Counted from the stretch's first letter, positions 1 to 15,200 are shown. The stretch is DNA of 60,000 bases from Hydractinia symbiolongicarpus (GCF_029227915.1 NC_079883.1:6078001-6138000), one strand, 5' to 3'. Numbers and translations: made by a program. Notes: generated from the letters alone by a model not told the origin.

Positions 1-1404
1 GTTTACGGTGAGTCATTCGTTTGCGTCCAAGCTTTTGTTTGAGAAAAACTCATTTTATCAACTCGAAGAAGAAAGCTTAGTTAACTAGGCTTGTAAAAAT
101 AGGATCAAATTCAACTTCATTTGTAGCTCACGTATTAAAAATTATGTAAATAAAACAATAATCAGAAAAGTTTTATTTTGAGCCATTTATTGAAACTAAA
201 ACGCTGCGCAGCACTTTTTGTTGGAAATCCGCCTTAAAGAGAAATTAAGGGATTAAGTAAAAACAAGTTTTCACTTTTTAGAGTACAAAATTAATTTTTA
301 GATGAGGTCGAGATTTAAAATTGTTTAGTAATTCAAGTCTTAAATTGTTCTATTTTCTGCAACAAAATTTTAGAAATCTCATTGCCACCCACCTGTGTTA
401 TTGCACAGTTCTTTTAAAAATATTTTGCACTGAGCTTGCGGTTTCATTTTTTTTGTTTGCTTAGTTACCCTGTAGTATAAACAAGTAAAAATATAATCTA
501 TGCGCGTCAGTACTATCGTTCTCCGTCAATTTGGCAATTATGTTTAAGGTATGACGTTGATGGTCATATATAAAATTTATTATTTTTATAACGTTTTTAT
601 GAATGAAATGTTTATATGGCGCCATATCAACTCCATTCTCACTTTTGTCTCAGTAAAAAAAACATGTTGCAGATTTGCGATCTTCAGACGGTAAATTTCG
701 GACAAAAAACTCGTGCGAAAATGTTACTGTTTCAAAAGTTTTGTTGTCCAAAATTTATGTGGTAGCCAGAGAAGAAAGGTATTGCCATTAAATGTCGAAT
801 GAAATGTGTCCTCACAGGCCGTGAGATTTTTTTGTTGTTTTAATTTTGCTTTTTACCAGCTTCCAGCTTGTCTTACAATTCATATTTTAAATTTATTTTA
901 ATATAATTTTACTAATTTAGATTAAATTTCTAACTTTCTTTTTTGGTCATTTTCATTTGGTCATCTGGAAATTTAGTTCCCGCGATAATTAAAAATGCAC
1001 GCAATTATTCGCGAAATTTAGCTCTTATAAAGTGAACTACGTAAAAAAAGCAAAATTTATTTATCGCAAAAAATTTAAATTAGCAGCTGTGTCCTATTGA
1101 AGTATAGTTACTAATGAGAGCATTGTTTGCACCCACCCGGTTACACCTGGTTACAAATTGTTTTTGGTATCCCATAATTATTTAAAAGATATTTTGCTGT
1201 TACCATAGCAACTTCACTTCTATCCTGACAGTTAAACCCTGTTAAGTGTGTGGTATTTTGCAGACCAAAATGTATATAAACAAACTTTATATTTCTCCCC
1301 CGTCATAATGAATCCACTCTTAAAGAACTACTTTCACCACCGGGCATGGCTTGGACACAGGTTGACAAAACAAAATTGTAATATATTGTAAATTTACTCA
1401 TTAT
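1..1404. other. Non-coding AT-rich upstream DNA
   Basis: No convincing coding exon was found on either strand. The stretch is AT-rich, with T- and A-runs and scattered TTCGCG-type motifs (for example near 1000-1075) that recur elsewhere in the window. No promoter or RNA gene was recognised. Confidence 0.5.
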
Positions 1405-1417
1405 ATTGCAGTCCTTA

Positions 1418-2155
1418 GGGTCTTTTTATATGAGACCGGGAAACTCGGTCCACCAAGATATCCCGCATGACCGAGATCTCGGATATTTGCGAAAGAATAC
1501 TGAAAATTTAAATCGTGTTTATATAGTGCATATTCATCTCGCCCCGGTTACAACGGGAAACTCGGTTAACTGAGATCCCGGGCAAGTGAGCCGGGATCCC
1601 GGTCAAACGGGATGGATATTTGTCCATGTAAACAAAAAAAAAGGTGGCAAAGTACGGAAAAAGTTTATGTAACCTTGGAGGAGGAAATAATTATTACTAT
1701 TACTACATATCAATAGACATATTTGTTTTTGTATCATGGTGTATTTGTAATAAAAGACAACAAAACCATGAAACATGCTCTGAAACACCAGGTTTCACTA
1801 AAATTATAATTGAGAATGATCTAAGATTAACTTTTAATCTTGTTTCAAGCGTGTGGGAGATTTTAATGAATAATATATAAATTGGTCAGAAATAATTGAA
1901 TACTGGAATTTTGAAAAAAATTTGATAAATAATTAATAGTGATAACACAATTGTTTCAAGCCTTAACAGTATCGCTATCATCTTTTTTCTGATAATGGAA
2001 GCCATATTTGTTTACATATTCACCCCGCCACTTTTAATTTCCCGCTAATTTTTCTTCATATAAACCCGGGATTGAAAATGACAAATTTACATTAAATTCG
2101 AGTTGAAAATAGCCCGCTCTACCGGGAAACTCGATAGGCGAGTTTCCCGGTTCTC
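1418..2155. mobile_element. Probable non-autonomous mobile element with 13-bp flanking duplication
   Basis: A 13-bp direct repeat, attgcagtcctta, lies at 1405-1417 and again at 2156-2168, as expected for a target-site duplication. The 738-bp interval starts with a block containing GAGACCGGGAAACTCG and ends with the near-inverse CGAGTTTCCCGGTTCTC, so the ends are inverted repeats (the left one inset by about 13 bases). Inside are more CCGGGAAACTCGG and CCGGGATCCCGG motifs in both orientations, giving strong foldback potential. The two overlapping short open frames in it (61 and 78 codons) resemble no transposase. The class is uncertain: a 13-bp duplication is long for most cut-and-paste elements. 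Confidence 0.6.
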
Positions 2156-2168
2156 ATTGCAGTCCTTA

Positions 2169-3274
2169 ATGTGGAAAGCGCTCTAAATGTGATATTTTAT
2201 GTGCTAATTATTTTTTTAATAAAAAAACGGAATTATAGAAAGAAAATTCAAAAGTATTTTGAAAACACTTTTTTTGATTTTTCATTTCACGATGTGTGTT
2301 TCAGACGAAGATATTTTTCATGTTAAAGTTATTGCCGCTAAAATGTGCTGACTCTGTCTGTCAGAGTGACGTCTGACTTTCTCTCATTTATAAATAGATT
2401 TATAAATAAAATATTACAGAAAGTTCGTTAAGGTAAGATGGAAAATTCAGCCACTAGTATTTTGAGTGGCTGTTTTAAATGGATTGTTTGCAAAAAATAT
2501 TGCATATTTGATTTCGTGAGATAAAATGAGATATTTTGTAGGTCAAACTTTCGTGCACAAAATAAAATAATCAAACAAAAGGACATCTCGTGAATTCACC
2601 ACCCATCTGGAGTGCAGAGTTTCTGTATTCAAATTACCATATGTGGCTTAACCACAACTGCGCTGGCTGCGAGGTTATATTCATTTACTATTTAGAAAAA
2701 TATATGAATTTTAAAATACTTGCTTTCTTAAAGCCTAAAATACACGATCAATATTAAGTTGGAATTTTCAACTCAACGTGAATGATTTCTTGATTTTCAA
2801 TAGCTTTTTTCTATTCCAATACCTTTAACGATAAATATTTGTGATATGTGCAGTACCTATTCTTGAATCTCGAAACAAGTGTTATATTGTGTAAACGCAG
2901 AAAAGGGAGAATATTGACGTCAATTCAATCTTGTCATGTATATCAAGCTTTAACAGGGCGTTGCGTAGAATTAAATAGTTAGTTAAAATAAAAATTAAAA
3001 ATTAAAAAAGTGGTGACGTATTGCATTAGAAGCAGTAACCAAAATAGCTATTGGTGTAGCTTCATAATTTTCATGTTTAATACCAATGCAGTCAGAAATT
3101 GACTACTTTTTAAACAAGAGGTTACAGATTGCTTTAGAAATGTTCCGTTTTTGCTATAATGGGATTACTATGCGAGTTTTATCTTTACACACACGTTTCT
3201 ACAGTACTTTTATTGAGCAGTATGTATCGTCACTAATAACATTATAAATTTTATTAGTAACTCTACTTGAGACT
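2169..3274. other. Non-coding 5' flank of the giant mucin-channel gene
   Basis: No coding exon was recognised. At 2728-2749 there is a sequence close to one end of the small MITE at 33324-33473 (shared core AATACACGAT), with no matching second end, so it may be a decayed solo terminus. The last 100 bases hold a TATA-like site and the start codon context of the downstream gene. Confidence 0.45.
3243..3248 (+). promoter_or_regulatory. TATA-like box upstream of the giant gene
   Basis: TATAAA lies 27 bases before the first in-frame ATG (3275) and 45 bases before a second one (3293). If used, transcription would begin close to 3273, favouring the second ATG. The site also lies just before a TTTTATTAG string that could instead be a 3' splice site for an upstream 5'-UTR exon, so its role is open. 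Confidence 0.25.
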
Positions 3275-6200
3275 ATGTTGTTTCATCGCATTATGGAAAT
3301 AATAAACAGATTATTATTAACCTTGTTTCTAACATACCACTTAATTCGAAGTGACCAACTAACATTTACAGAAGAGGAAGGTGTGAGTATATCCAAGTCT
3401 CCAAACGCCACATTGTCGCCTTCAACATTACAATTTTCTAGTCACGATACATTGTTTGATAAATCCACAACAACTGCAATGCCATACACAGGAAAGACAA
3501 GTACAAACGAATATACCAACACACCAAATACTATGGATACTAGGTCACCAATAACGGATATTCCTTACCAAACTACATATTCACCAACATTAAAAAGTTT
3601 AAAAACTGGATTACATAGCACTTCATTCACTGTTTCCGCAGGTGATGTCGTTAGTTCTACTGATGTCACAGTAAATACACGACAAACAACTGCTGCCGAT
3701 TATTCAATCAAGGATGATACCACACAATCCATTTCTGAAAATGAAATGAAGACATCTGTAAAAATTACAATAGTCACTAATCCACCTAAAGGGGATGTAT
3801 CAACTACAAATATTCCTTTTAGAGAAACGTCATCGAAAGGTAATGTAATTATTGCTGGTTCAGTTGTGTCCACGGATGGTGTCGATACACCTCGTAGCAC
3901 AACGTCCGTTACCACTGATGTTACATCTTCTGTCGGATTCATGGCCACTCAAATGGCAACATCAAATAATGTTCCAACAGAGTCTCCAACATTTGATTCC
4001 ACTACAACTACATCGACGACCTTGGAACCTACCGTAAGTGACAAGAACACCAAGTTTACTACAAAAATGGGAATCCAAGTTTCCACTACCGAGGAAGAGA
4101 ACACCACACCAAGTTCTTTAGCAACTACAGTTTCTGTTAGTGAAGCTGTATCATCATCAAATACTCCTTCGAAGTTCAAAACTTCGCAAGTTCTCAGTTC
4201 CACAGACAACCCCACTGAGACCAGTGGCAATATTGACACTACCTCAAGCAGTTCCACAGTTCTTACTGCTAAGCTCACGTCTTCGACAGTAAGCACGCAG
4301 ATAAAGATGAGTGCATCACAAGAACTAGAGACGACATCACCAGTTGTAACCGATGAGGCTGTCCTTAGTACTACTGACGCAATCTCCACTAAACAAAAGA
4401 CACCTTTAATAACTGATGTGGAGTACACAACGAAGAAGGCTACCATACATTCTGCCCATGTCAATACCGGCGAAGAAATGAACAAAACTATCGCAACTAC
4501 AATAGCCACTAATACTGCTAGAGGCGATATGTCAACTACAAATATTCCTTTTAAAGAAACGTCATCGAAAAGTAATGTAATTACCGCTGGTTCAGTTGTG
4601 TCCACGGACGGTGTCGATACGCCTCGTAGCACAACGTCCTTTACCACTGATGTTACATCTTCTGTCGGATTCATGGCCACTCAAATGGCAACATCAAATA
4701 ATGTTCCAACAGAGTCTCCACCATTTGATTCCACTACAACTGCATCAACTACCTTGGAACCTACTGTAAGTGACCGCAGCACAAAGCTCGGTACAAAAAT
4801 TGGAAACGAAGTTTCCACTACTGAGGAAGATAACACCACACCAAGTGCTTTAGCAACTACAGTTTCTGTTGGTGAAGCTCTATCATCATCAAATACTCCT
4901 TCGAAGTTCAAAACTTCGCAAGTTCTCAGTTCCACAGACAACCCCACTGAGACCAGTGGCAATATTGACACTACCTCAAGCAGTTCCACAGTTCTTACTG
5001 CTAAGCTCACGTCTTCGACAGTAAGCACGCAGATAAAGATGAGTGCATCACAAGAACTAGAGACGACATCACCAGTTGTAACCGATGAGGCTGTCCTTAG
5101 TACTACTGATGCAATCTCCACTAAACAAAAGACACCTTTAAAAACTGATGTGGAGTATACAACGAAGAAGGCTACCATACATTCTGCCCATGTCAATACC
5201 GGCGAAGAAATGAACAAATCTACCGCAACTACAATTGTCACTAATACTGCTAGAGGCGATATGTCAACTACAAATATTCCTTTTAGAGAAACGTCATCGA
5301 AAAGTAATGTAATTAGCGCTGGTTCAGTTCTGTCAACGGACAGTGTCGATACACCTCTTGGCACAACGCCTTTCACCACTGAAGTTACAAATTCTGTCGG
5401 ATTCAAGGACACTCAAATGGCAACATCAAATACTGTTCCAACAACGTCTCCAGCATTTGATTCCGCTACAACTACATCGACTACCTTGGAACCTACCGTA
5501 AGTGACCACAGCACGAAGCTCGCTACAAAAATTGGAATCGAAATTTCCACTACCGAGGAAGAAAACACCACACCAAATTCTTTAGCAACTTCAGTTTCTG
5601 TTAGTGAAGCTGTATCATCATCAAATACTCCTGCGAGGTTCAAAACTTCGCAAGTTCTCAGTTCCACAGACAACCCCACTGAGACCAGTGGCAATATTGA
5701 CACTACCTCAAGCAGTTCCACAGTTGTTACTGCTAAGCTCACTTCTTCGACAGTAAGCACGCAGGTAAAGATGAGTGCATCACAAGAACTAGAGGCGACT
5801 TCATCAGTTGTAACCGATGAGGCTGTCGTTAGTACTACTGATGCAATCTCCATTAAACAGAAAACACCTTCAATAACTGATGCGGAGTATACAACGAAGA
5901 AGGCTACCACAAATTCTGCCGATGTCAATACCGGCGAAGAAATGAACAAATCTACCGCAACTACAATAGTCACTAATACTGCTAGAGGCGATATGTCAAC
6001 TACAAATATTCCTTTTAGAGAAACGTCATCGAAAAGTAATGTAATTACCGCTGGTTCAGTTCTGTCAACGGACAGTGTCGATACACCTCTTGGCACAACG
6101 CCTTTCACCACTGAAGTTACAAATTCTGTCGGATTCAAGGACACTCAAATGGCAACATCAAATACTGTTCCAACAACGTCTCCAGCATTTGATTCCGCTA

Positions 6201-9200
6201 CAACTACATCGACTACCTTGGAACCTACCGTAAGTGACCACAGCACGAAGCTCGCTACAAAAATTGGAATCGAAGTTTCCACTACCGAGGAAGAAAACAC
6301 CACACCAAATTCTTTAGCAACTTCAGTTTCTGTTAGTGAAGCTGTATCATCATCAAATACTCCTGCGAGGTTCAAAACTTCGCAAGTTCTCAGTTCCACA
6401 GACAACCCCACTGAGACCAGTGGCAATATTGACACTACCTCAAGCAGTTCCACAGTTGTTACTGCTAAGCTCACTTCTTCGACAGTAAGCACGCAGGTAA
6501 AGATGAGTGCATCACAAGAACTAGAGGCGACTTCATCAGTTGTAACCGATGAGGCTGTCGTTAGTACTACTGATGCAATCTCCATTAAACAGAAAACACC
6601 TTCAATAACTGATGCGGAGTATACAACGAAGAAGGCTACCACAAATTCTGCCGATGTCAATACCGGCGAAGATATGAACAAATCTATCGCAACTACAATA
6701 GCCACTAATACTGCTAGAGGCGATATGTCAACTACAAATATTCCTTTTAAAGAAACGTCATCGAAAAGTAATGTAATTACCGCTGGTTCAGTTGTGTCCA
6801 CGGACGGTGTCGATACGCCTCGTAGCACAACGTCCTTTACCACTGATGTTACATCTTCTGTCGGATTCATGGCCACTCAAATGGCAACATCAAATAATGT
6901 TCCAACAGAGTCTCCACCATTTGATTCCACTACAACTGCATCAACTACCTTGGAACCTACTGTAAGTGACCGCAGCACAAAGCTCGGTACAAAAATTAGA
7001 AACGAAGTTTCCACTACTGAGGAAGAAAACACCACACCAAGTGCTTTAGCAACTACAGTTTCTGTTGGTGAAGCTCTATCATCATCAAGTACTCCTTCGA
7101 AGTTCAAAACTTCGCAAGTTCTCAGTTCCACAGACAACCCCACTGAGACCAGTGGCAATATTGACACTACCTCAAGCAGTTCCACAGTTGTTACTGCTAA
7201 GCTCACGTCTTCGACAGTAAGCACGCAGATAAAGATGAGTGCATCACAAGAACTAGAGACGACATCACCAGTTGTAACCGATGAGGCTGTCCTTAGTACT
7301 ACTGATGCATTCTCCACTAAACAAAAGACACCTTTAAAAACTGATGTGGAGTATACAACGAAGAAGGCTACCATACATTCTGCCCATGTCAATACCGGCA
7401 AAGAAATGAACAAATCTACCGCAACTACAATAGTCACTAATACTGCTAGAGGCGATATGTCAACTACAAATATTCCTTTTAGAGAAACGTCATCGAAAAG
7501 TAATGTAATTAGCGCTGGTTCAGTTCTGTCCACGGACGGTGTCGATACGCCTCGTAGCACAACGTCCTTTACCACTGATGTTACATCTTCTGTTGGATTC
7601 ATTGCCACTCAAATGGCAACATCAAATAATGTTCCAACAGAGTCTCCACCATTTGATTCCACTACAACTGCATCAACTACCTTGGAACCTACTGTAAGTG
7701 ACCGCAGCACAAAGCTCGGTACAAAAATTGGAAACGAAGTTTCCACTACTGAGGAAGAAAACACCACAGCAAGTGCTTTAGCAACTACAGTTTCTGTTGG
7801 TGAAGCTCTATCATCATCAAATACTCCTTCGAAGTTCAAAACTTTGCAAGTTCTCAGTTCCACAGACAACCCCACTGAGACCAGTGGCAATATTGACACT
7901 ACCTCAAGCAGTTCCACAGTTCTTACTGCTAAGCTCACGTCTTCGACAGTAAGCACGCAGATAAAGATGAGTGCATCACAAGAACTAGAGACGACATCAC
8001 CAGTTGTAACCGATGAGGCTGTCCTTAGTACTACTGATGCATTCTCCACTAAACAAAAGACACCTTTAAAAACTGATGTGGAGTATACAACGAAGAAGGC
8101 TACCATACATTCTGCCCATGTCAATACCGGCGAAGAAATGAACAAATCTACCGCAACTACAATAGTCACTAATACTGCTAGAGGCGATATGTCAACTACA
8201 AATATTCCTTTTAGAGAAACGTCATCGAAAAGTAATGTAATTAGCGCTGGTTCAGTTCTGTCCACGGACGGTGTCGATACGCCTCGTAGCACAACGTCCT
8301 TTACCACTGATGTTACATCTTCTGTTGGATTCATGGCCACTCAAATGGCAACATCAAATAATGTTCCAACAGAGTCTCCACCATTTGATTCCACTACAAC
8401 TGCATCAACTACCTTGGTACCTACTGTAAGTGACCGCAGCACAAAGCTCGGTACAAAAATTGGAAACGAAGTTTCCACTACTGAGGAAGAAAACACCACA
8501 CCAAGTGCTTTAGCAACTACAGTTTCTGTTGGTGAAGCTCTATCATCATCAAATACTCCTTCGAAGTTCAAAACTTCGCAAGTTCTCAGTTCCACAGACA
8601 ACCCCACTGAGACCAGTGGCAATATTGACACTACCTCAAGCAGTTCCACAGTTCTTACTGCTAAGCTTACGTCTTCGACAGTAAGCACGCAGATAAAGAT
8701 GAGTGCATCACAAGAACTAGAGACGACATCACTAGTTGTAACCGATGAGGCTGTCCTTAGTACTACTGATGCAATCTCCACTAAACAAAAGACACCTTTA
8801 AAAACTGATGTGGAGTATACAACGAAGAAGGCTACCATACATTATGCCCATGTCAATACCGGCGAAGAAATGAACAAATCTACCGCAACTACAATAGTCA
8901 CTAATACTGCTAGAGGCGATATGTCAACTACAAATATTCCTTTTAGAGAAACGTCATCGAAAAGTAATGTAATTACCGCTGGTTCAGTTCTGTCAACGGA
9001 CAGTGTCGATACACCTCTTGGCACAACGCCTTTCACCACTGAAGTTACAAATTCTGTCGGATTCAAGGACACTCAAATGGCAACATCAAATACTGTTCCA
9101 ACAACGTCTCCAGCATTTGATTCCGCTACAACTACATCGACTACCTTGGAACCTACCGTAAGTGACCACAGCACGAAGCTCGCTACAAAAATTGGAATCG

Positions 9201-12200
9201 AAGTTTCCACTACCGAGGAAGAAAACACCACACCAAATTCTTTAGCAACTTCAGTTTCTGTTAGTGAAGCTGTATCATCATCAAATACTCCTGCGAGGTT
9301 CAAAACTTCGCAAGTTCTCAGTTCCACAGACAACCCCACTGAGACCAGTGGCAATATTGACACTACCTCAAGCAGTTCCACAGTTGTTACTGCTAAGCTC
9401 ACGTCTTCGACAGTAAGCACGCAGATAAAGATGAGTGCATCACAAGAACTAGAGACGACATCACCAGTTGTAACCGATGAGGCTGTCCTTAGTACTACTG
9501 ATGCAATCTCCACTAAACAAAAGACACCTTTAAAAACTGATGTGGAGTATACAACGAAGAAGGCTACCATACATTCTGCCCATGTCAATACCGGCGAAGA
9601 AATGAACAAATCTACCGCAACTACAATAGTCACTAATACTGCTAGAGGCGATATGTCAACTACAAATATTCCTTTTAGAGAAACGTCACCGAAAAGTAAT
9701 GTAATTAGCGCTGGTTCAGTTCTGTCCACGGACGGTGTCGATACGCCTCGTAGCACAACGTCCTTTACCACTGATGTTACATCTTCTGTTGGATTCATGG
9801 CCACTCAAATGGCAACATCAAATAATGTTCCAACAGAGTCTCCACCATTTGATTCCACTACAACTGCATCAACTACCTTGGAACCTACTGTAAGTGACCG
9901 CAGCACAAAGCTCGGTACAAAAATTGGAAACGAAGTTTCCACTACTGAGGAAGAAAACACCACACCAAGTGCTTTAGCAACTACAGTTTCTGTTGGTGAA
10001 GCTCTATCATCATCAAATACTCCTTCGAAGTTCAAAACTTCGCAAGTTCTCAGTTCCACAGACAACCCCACTGAGACCAGTGGCAATATTGACACTACCT
10101 CAAGCAGTTCCACAGTTCTTACTGCTAAGCTCACGTCTTCGACAGTAAGCACGCAGATAAAGATGAGTGCATCACAAGAACTAGAGACGACATCACCAGT
10201 TGTAACCGATGAGGCTGTCCTTAGTACTACTGATGCAATCTCCACTAAACAAAAGACACCTTTAAAAACTGATGTGGAGTATACAACGAAGAAGGCTACC
10301 ATACATTCTGCCCATGTCAATACCGGCGAAGAAATGAACAAATCTACCGCAACTACAATAGTCACTAATACTGCTAGAGGCGATATGTCAACTACAAATA
10401 TTTCTTTTAGAGAAACGTCATCGAAAAGTAATGTAATTACCGCTGGTTCAGTTCTGTCAACGGACAGTGTCGATACACCTCTTGGCACAACGCCTTTCAC
10501 CACTGAAGTTACAAATTCTGTCGGATTCAAGGACACTCAAATGGCAACATCAAATACTGTTCCAACAACGTCTCCAGCATTTGATTCCGCTACAACTACA
10601 TCGACTACCTTGGAACCTACCGTAAGTGACCACAGCACGAAGCTCGCTACAAAAATTGGAATCGAAGTTTCCACTACCGAGGAAGAAAACACCACACCAA
10701 ATTCTTTAGCAACTTCAGTTTCTGTTAGTGAAGCTGTATCATCATCAAATACTCCTGCGAGGTTCAAAACTTCGCAAGTTCTCAGTTCCACAGACAACCC
10801 CACTGAGACCAGTGGCAATATTGACACTACCTCAAGCAGTTCCACAGTTGTTACTGCTAAGCTCACTTCTTCGACAGTAAGCACGCAGGTAAAGATGAGT
10901 GCATCACAAGAACTAGAGGCGACTTCATCAGTTGTAACCGATGAGGCTGTCGTTAGTACTACTGATGCAATCTCCATTAAACAGAAAACACCTTCAATAA
11001 CTGATGCGGAGTATACAACAAAGAAGGCTACCACAAACTCTGCCGATGTCAATACCGGCGAAGAAATGAACAAATCTATCGCAACTACAATAGCCACTAA
11101 TACTGCTAGAGGCGATATGTCAACTACAAATATTCCTTTTAAAGAAACGTCATCGAAAAGTAATGTAATTACCGCTGGTTCAGTTGTGTCCACGGACGGT
11201 GTCGATACGTCTCGTAGCACAACGTCCTTTACCACTGATGTTACATCTTCTGTCGGATTCATGGCCACTCAAATGGCAACATCAAATAATGTTCCAACAG
11301 AGTCTCCACCATTTGATTCCACTACAACTGCATCAACTACCTTGGAACCTACTGTAAGTGACCGCAGCACAAAGCTCGGTACAAAAATTGGAAACGAAGT
11401 TTCCACTACTGAGGAAGAAAACACCACACCAAGTGCTTTAGCAACTACAGTTTCTGTTGGTGAAGCTCTATCATCATCAAATACTCCTTCGAAGTTCAAA
11501 ACTTCGCAAGTTCTCAGTTCCACAGACAACCCCACTGAGACCAGTGGCAATATTGACACTACCTCAAGCAGTTCCACAGTTCTTACTGCTAAGCTCACGT
11601 CTTCGACAGTAAGCACGCAGATAAAGATGAGTGCATCACAAGAGCTAGAGACGACATCACCAGTTGTAACCGATGAGGCTGTCCTTAGTACTACTGATGC
11701 AATCTCCACTAAACAAAAGACACCTTTAAAAACTGATGTGGAGTATACAACGAAGAAGGCTACCATACATTCTGCCCATGTCAATACCGGCGAAGAAATG
11801 AACAAATCTACCGCAACTACAATAGTCACTAATACTGCTAGAGGCGATATGTCAACTACAAATATTTCTTTTAGAGAAACGTCATCGAAAAGTAATGTAA
11901 TTACCGCTGGTTCAGTTCTGTCAACGGACAGTGTCGATACACCTCTTGGCACAACGCCTTTCACCACTGAAGTTACAAATTCTGTCGGATTCAAGGACAC
12001 TCAAATGGCAACATCAAATACTGTTCCAACAACGTCTCCAGCATTTGATTCCGCTACAACTACATCGACTACCTTGGAACCTACCGTAAGTGACCACAGC
12101 ACGAAGCTCGCTACAAAAATTGGAATCGAAGTTTCCACTACCGAGGAAGAAAACACCACACCAAATTCTTTAGCAACTTCAGTTTCTGTTAGTGAAGCTG

Positions 12201-15200
12201 TATCATCATCAAATACTCCTGCGAGGTTCAAAACTTCGCAAGTTCTCAGTTCCACAGACAACCCCACTGAGACCAGTGGCAATATTGACACTACCTCAAG
12301 CAGTTCCACAGTTGTTACTGCTAAGCTCACTTCTTCGACAGTAAGCACGCAGGTAAAGATGAGTGCATCACAAGAACTAGAGGCGACTTCATCAGTTGTA
12401 ACCGATGAGGCTGTCGTTAGTACTACTGATGCAATCTCCATTAAACAGAAAACACCTTCAATAACTGATGCGGAGTATACAACAAAGAAGGCTACCACAA
12501 ACTCTGCCGATGTCAATACCGGCGAAGAAATGAACAAATCTATCGCAACTACAATAGCCACTAATACTGCTAGAGGCGATATGTCAACTACAAATATTCC
12601 TTTTAAAGAAACGTCATCGAAAAGTAATGTAATTACCGCTGGTTCAGTTGTGTCCACGGACGGTGTCGATACGTCTCGTAGCACAACGTCCTTTACCACT
12701 GATGTTACATCTTCTGTCGGATTCATGGCCACTCAAACGGCAACATCAAATAATGTTCCAACAGAGTCTCCACCATTTGATTCCACTACAACTGCATCAA
12801 CTACCTTGGAACCTACTGTAAGTGACCGCAGCACAAAGCTCGCTACAAAAATTGGAAACGAAGTTTCCACTACTGAGGAAGAAAACACCACACCAAGTGC
12901 TTTAGCAACTACAGTTTCTGTTGGTGAAGCTCTATCATCATCAAATACTCCTTCGAAGTTCCAAACTTCGCAAGTTCTCAGTTCCACAGACAACCCCACT
13001 GAGACCAGTGGCAATATTGACACTACCTCAAGCAGTTCCACAGTTCTTACTGCTAAGCTCACGTCTTCGACAGTAAGCACGCAGATAAAGATGAGTGCAT
13101 CACAAGAACTAGAGACGACATCACCAGTTGTAACCGATGAGGCTGTCCTTAGTACTACTGATGCAATCTCCACTAAACAAAAGACACCTTTAAAAACTGA
13201 TGTGGAGTATACAACGAAGAAGGCTACCATACATTCTGCCCATGTCAATACCGGCGAAGAAATGAACAAATCTACCGCAACTACAATAGTCACTAATACT
13301 GCTAGAGGCGATATGTCAACTACAAATATTCCTTTTAGAGAAACGTCATCGAAAAGTAATGTAATTACCGCTGGTTCAGTTCTGTCAACGGACAGTGTCG
13401 ATACACCTCTTGGCACAACGCCTTTCACCACTGAAGTTACAAACTCTGTCGGATTCAAGGACACTCAAATGGCAACATCAAATACTGTTCCAACAACGTC
13501 TCCAGCATTTGATTCCGGTACAACTACATCGACTACCTTGGAACCTACCGTAAGTGACCACAGCACGAAGCTCGCTACAAAAATTGGAATCGAAGTTTCC
13601 ACTACCGAGGAAGAAAACACCACACCAAATTCTTTAGCAACTTCAGTTTCTGTTAGTGAAGCTGTATCATCATCAAATACTCCTGCGAGGTTCAAAACTT
13701 CGCAAGTTCTCAGTTCCACAGACAACCCCACTGAGACCAGTGGCAATATTGACACTACCTCAAGCAGTTCCACAGTTGTTACTGCTAAGCTCACTTCTTC
13801 GACAGTAAGCACGCAGGTAAAGATGAGTGCATCACAAGAACTAGAGGCGACTTCATCAGTTGTAACCGATGAGGCTGTCGTTAGTTCTACTGATGCAATC
13901 ACCATTAACCAGAAAACACCTTCAATAACTGATGCGGAGTATACAACGAAGAAGGCTACCACAAATTCTGCCGATGTCAATACCGGCGAAGAAATGAACA
14001 AATCTACCGCAACTACAATAGTCACTAATACTGCTAGAGGCGATATGTCAACTACAAATATTCCTTTTAGAGAAACGTCATCGAAAAGTAATGTAATTAC
14101 CGCTGGTTCAGTTCTGTCAACGGACAGTGTCGATACACCTCGTAGCACAACGTCCTTTACCACTGATGTTACATCTTCTGTTGGATCCATGACCACTCAA
14201 ATGGCAACATCAAATAATGTTCCAACAGAGTCTCCAACATTTGTTTCCACTGCAACTACATTGACTACCTTGGAATCTGCTGTAAGTGACCTCAGCACAA
14301 AGCTCGGTACAAGAATTGGAATCGAAGTTTCCACTACCGAGGAAGAAAAAACCACACCAAGTGCTTTAGCAACTACAGTTTCTGTTAGTGAAGCTGTATC
14401 ATCATCAAATACTCCATTTAGAGAAACGTCATCGAAAGGTAATGTAATTACCGCTGGTTCAGTTGTGTCTACGGACGGTGTCGATACACCTCTTGGCACA
14501 ACGCCTTTCACCACTGAAGTTACAAATTCTGTCGGGTTCAAGGACACTCAAATGGCAACATCAAATACTGTTCCAACAACGTCTCCAGCATTTGATTCCG
14601 CTACAACTACATCGACTACCTTGGAACCTACCGTAAGTGACCACAGCACGAAGCTCGCTACAAAAATTGGAATCGAAGTTTCCACTACCGAGGAAGAAAA
14701 CACCACACCAAATTCTTTAGCAACTACAGTTTCTGTTGGTGAAGCTGTATCATCATCAAATACTCCTTCGAAGTTCAAAACTTCGCAAGTTCTCAGTTCC
14801 ACAGACAACCCCACTGAGACCAGTGGCAATATTGACCCTACCTCTAGCAGTGTCACAATTGATACTGCTAAGCTCACTTCTTCGACAGTAGGCACGGAGG
14901 TAGAGATGAGTGCATCACAAGAACTAGAGACGACTTCATCAGTTGTAACCGATGAGGCTATCGTTAGTACTACTAATGCAATCTCCACTAAACAAAAAAC
15001 ACCTTCAATAACTGATGTGAGGTATACAACGAAGAAGGCTACCACAAATTCTGCCGATGTCAATACCGGCCAAGAATTGAACAAATCTATCGCAACTACA
15101 ATAGTCACTAATACTGCTAGAGACCATATGTCAACTACAAACATTCCTTTTAGAGAAATTTCATCGAAAAGTAATGTAATTACCGATGGTTCAGTTGTGT

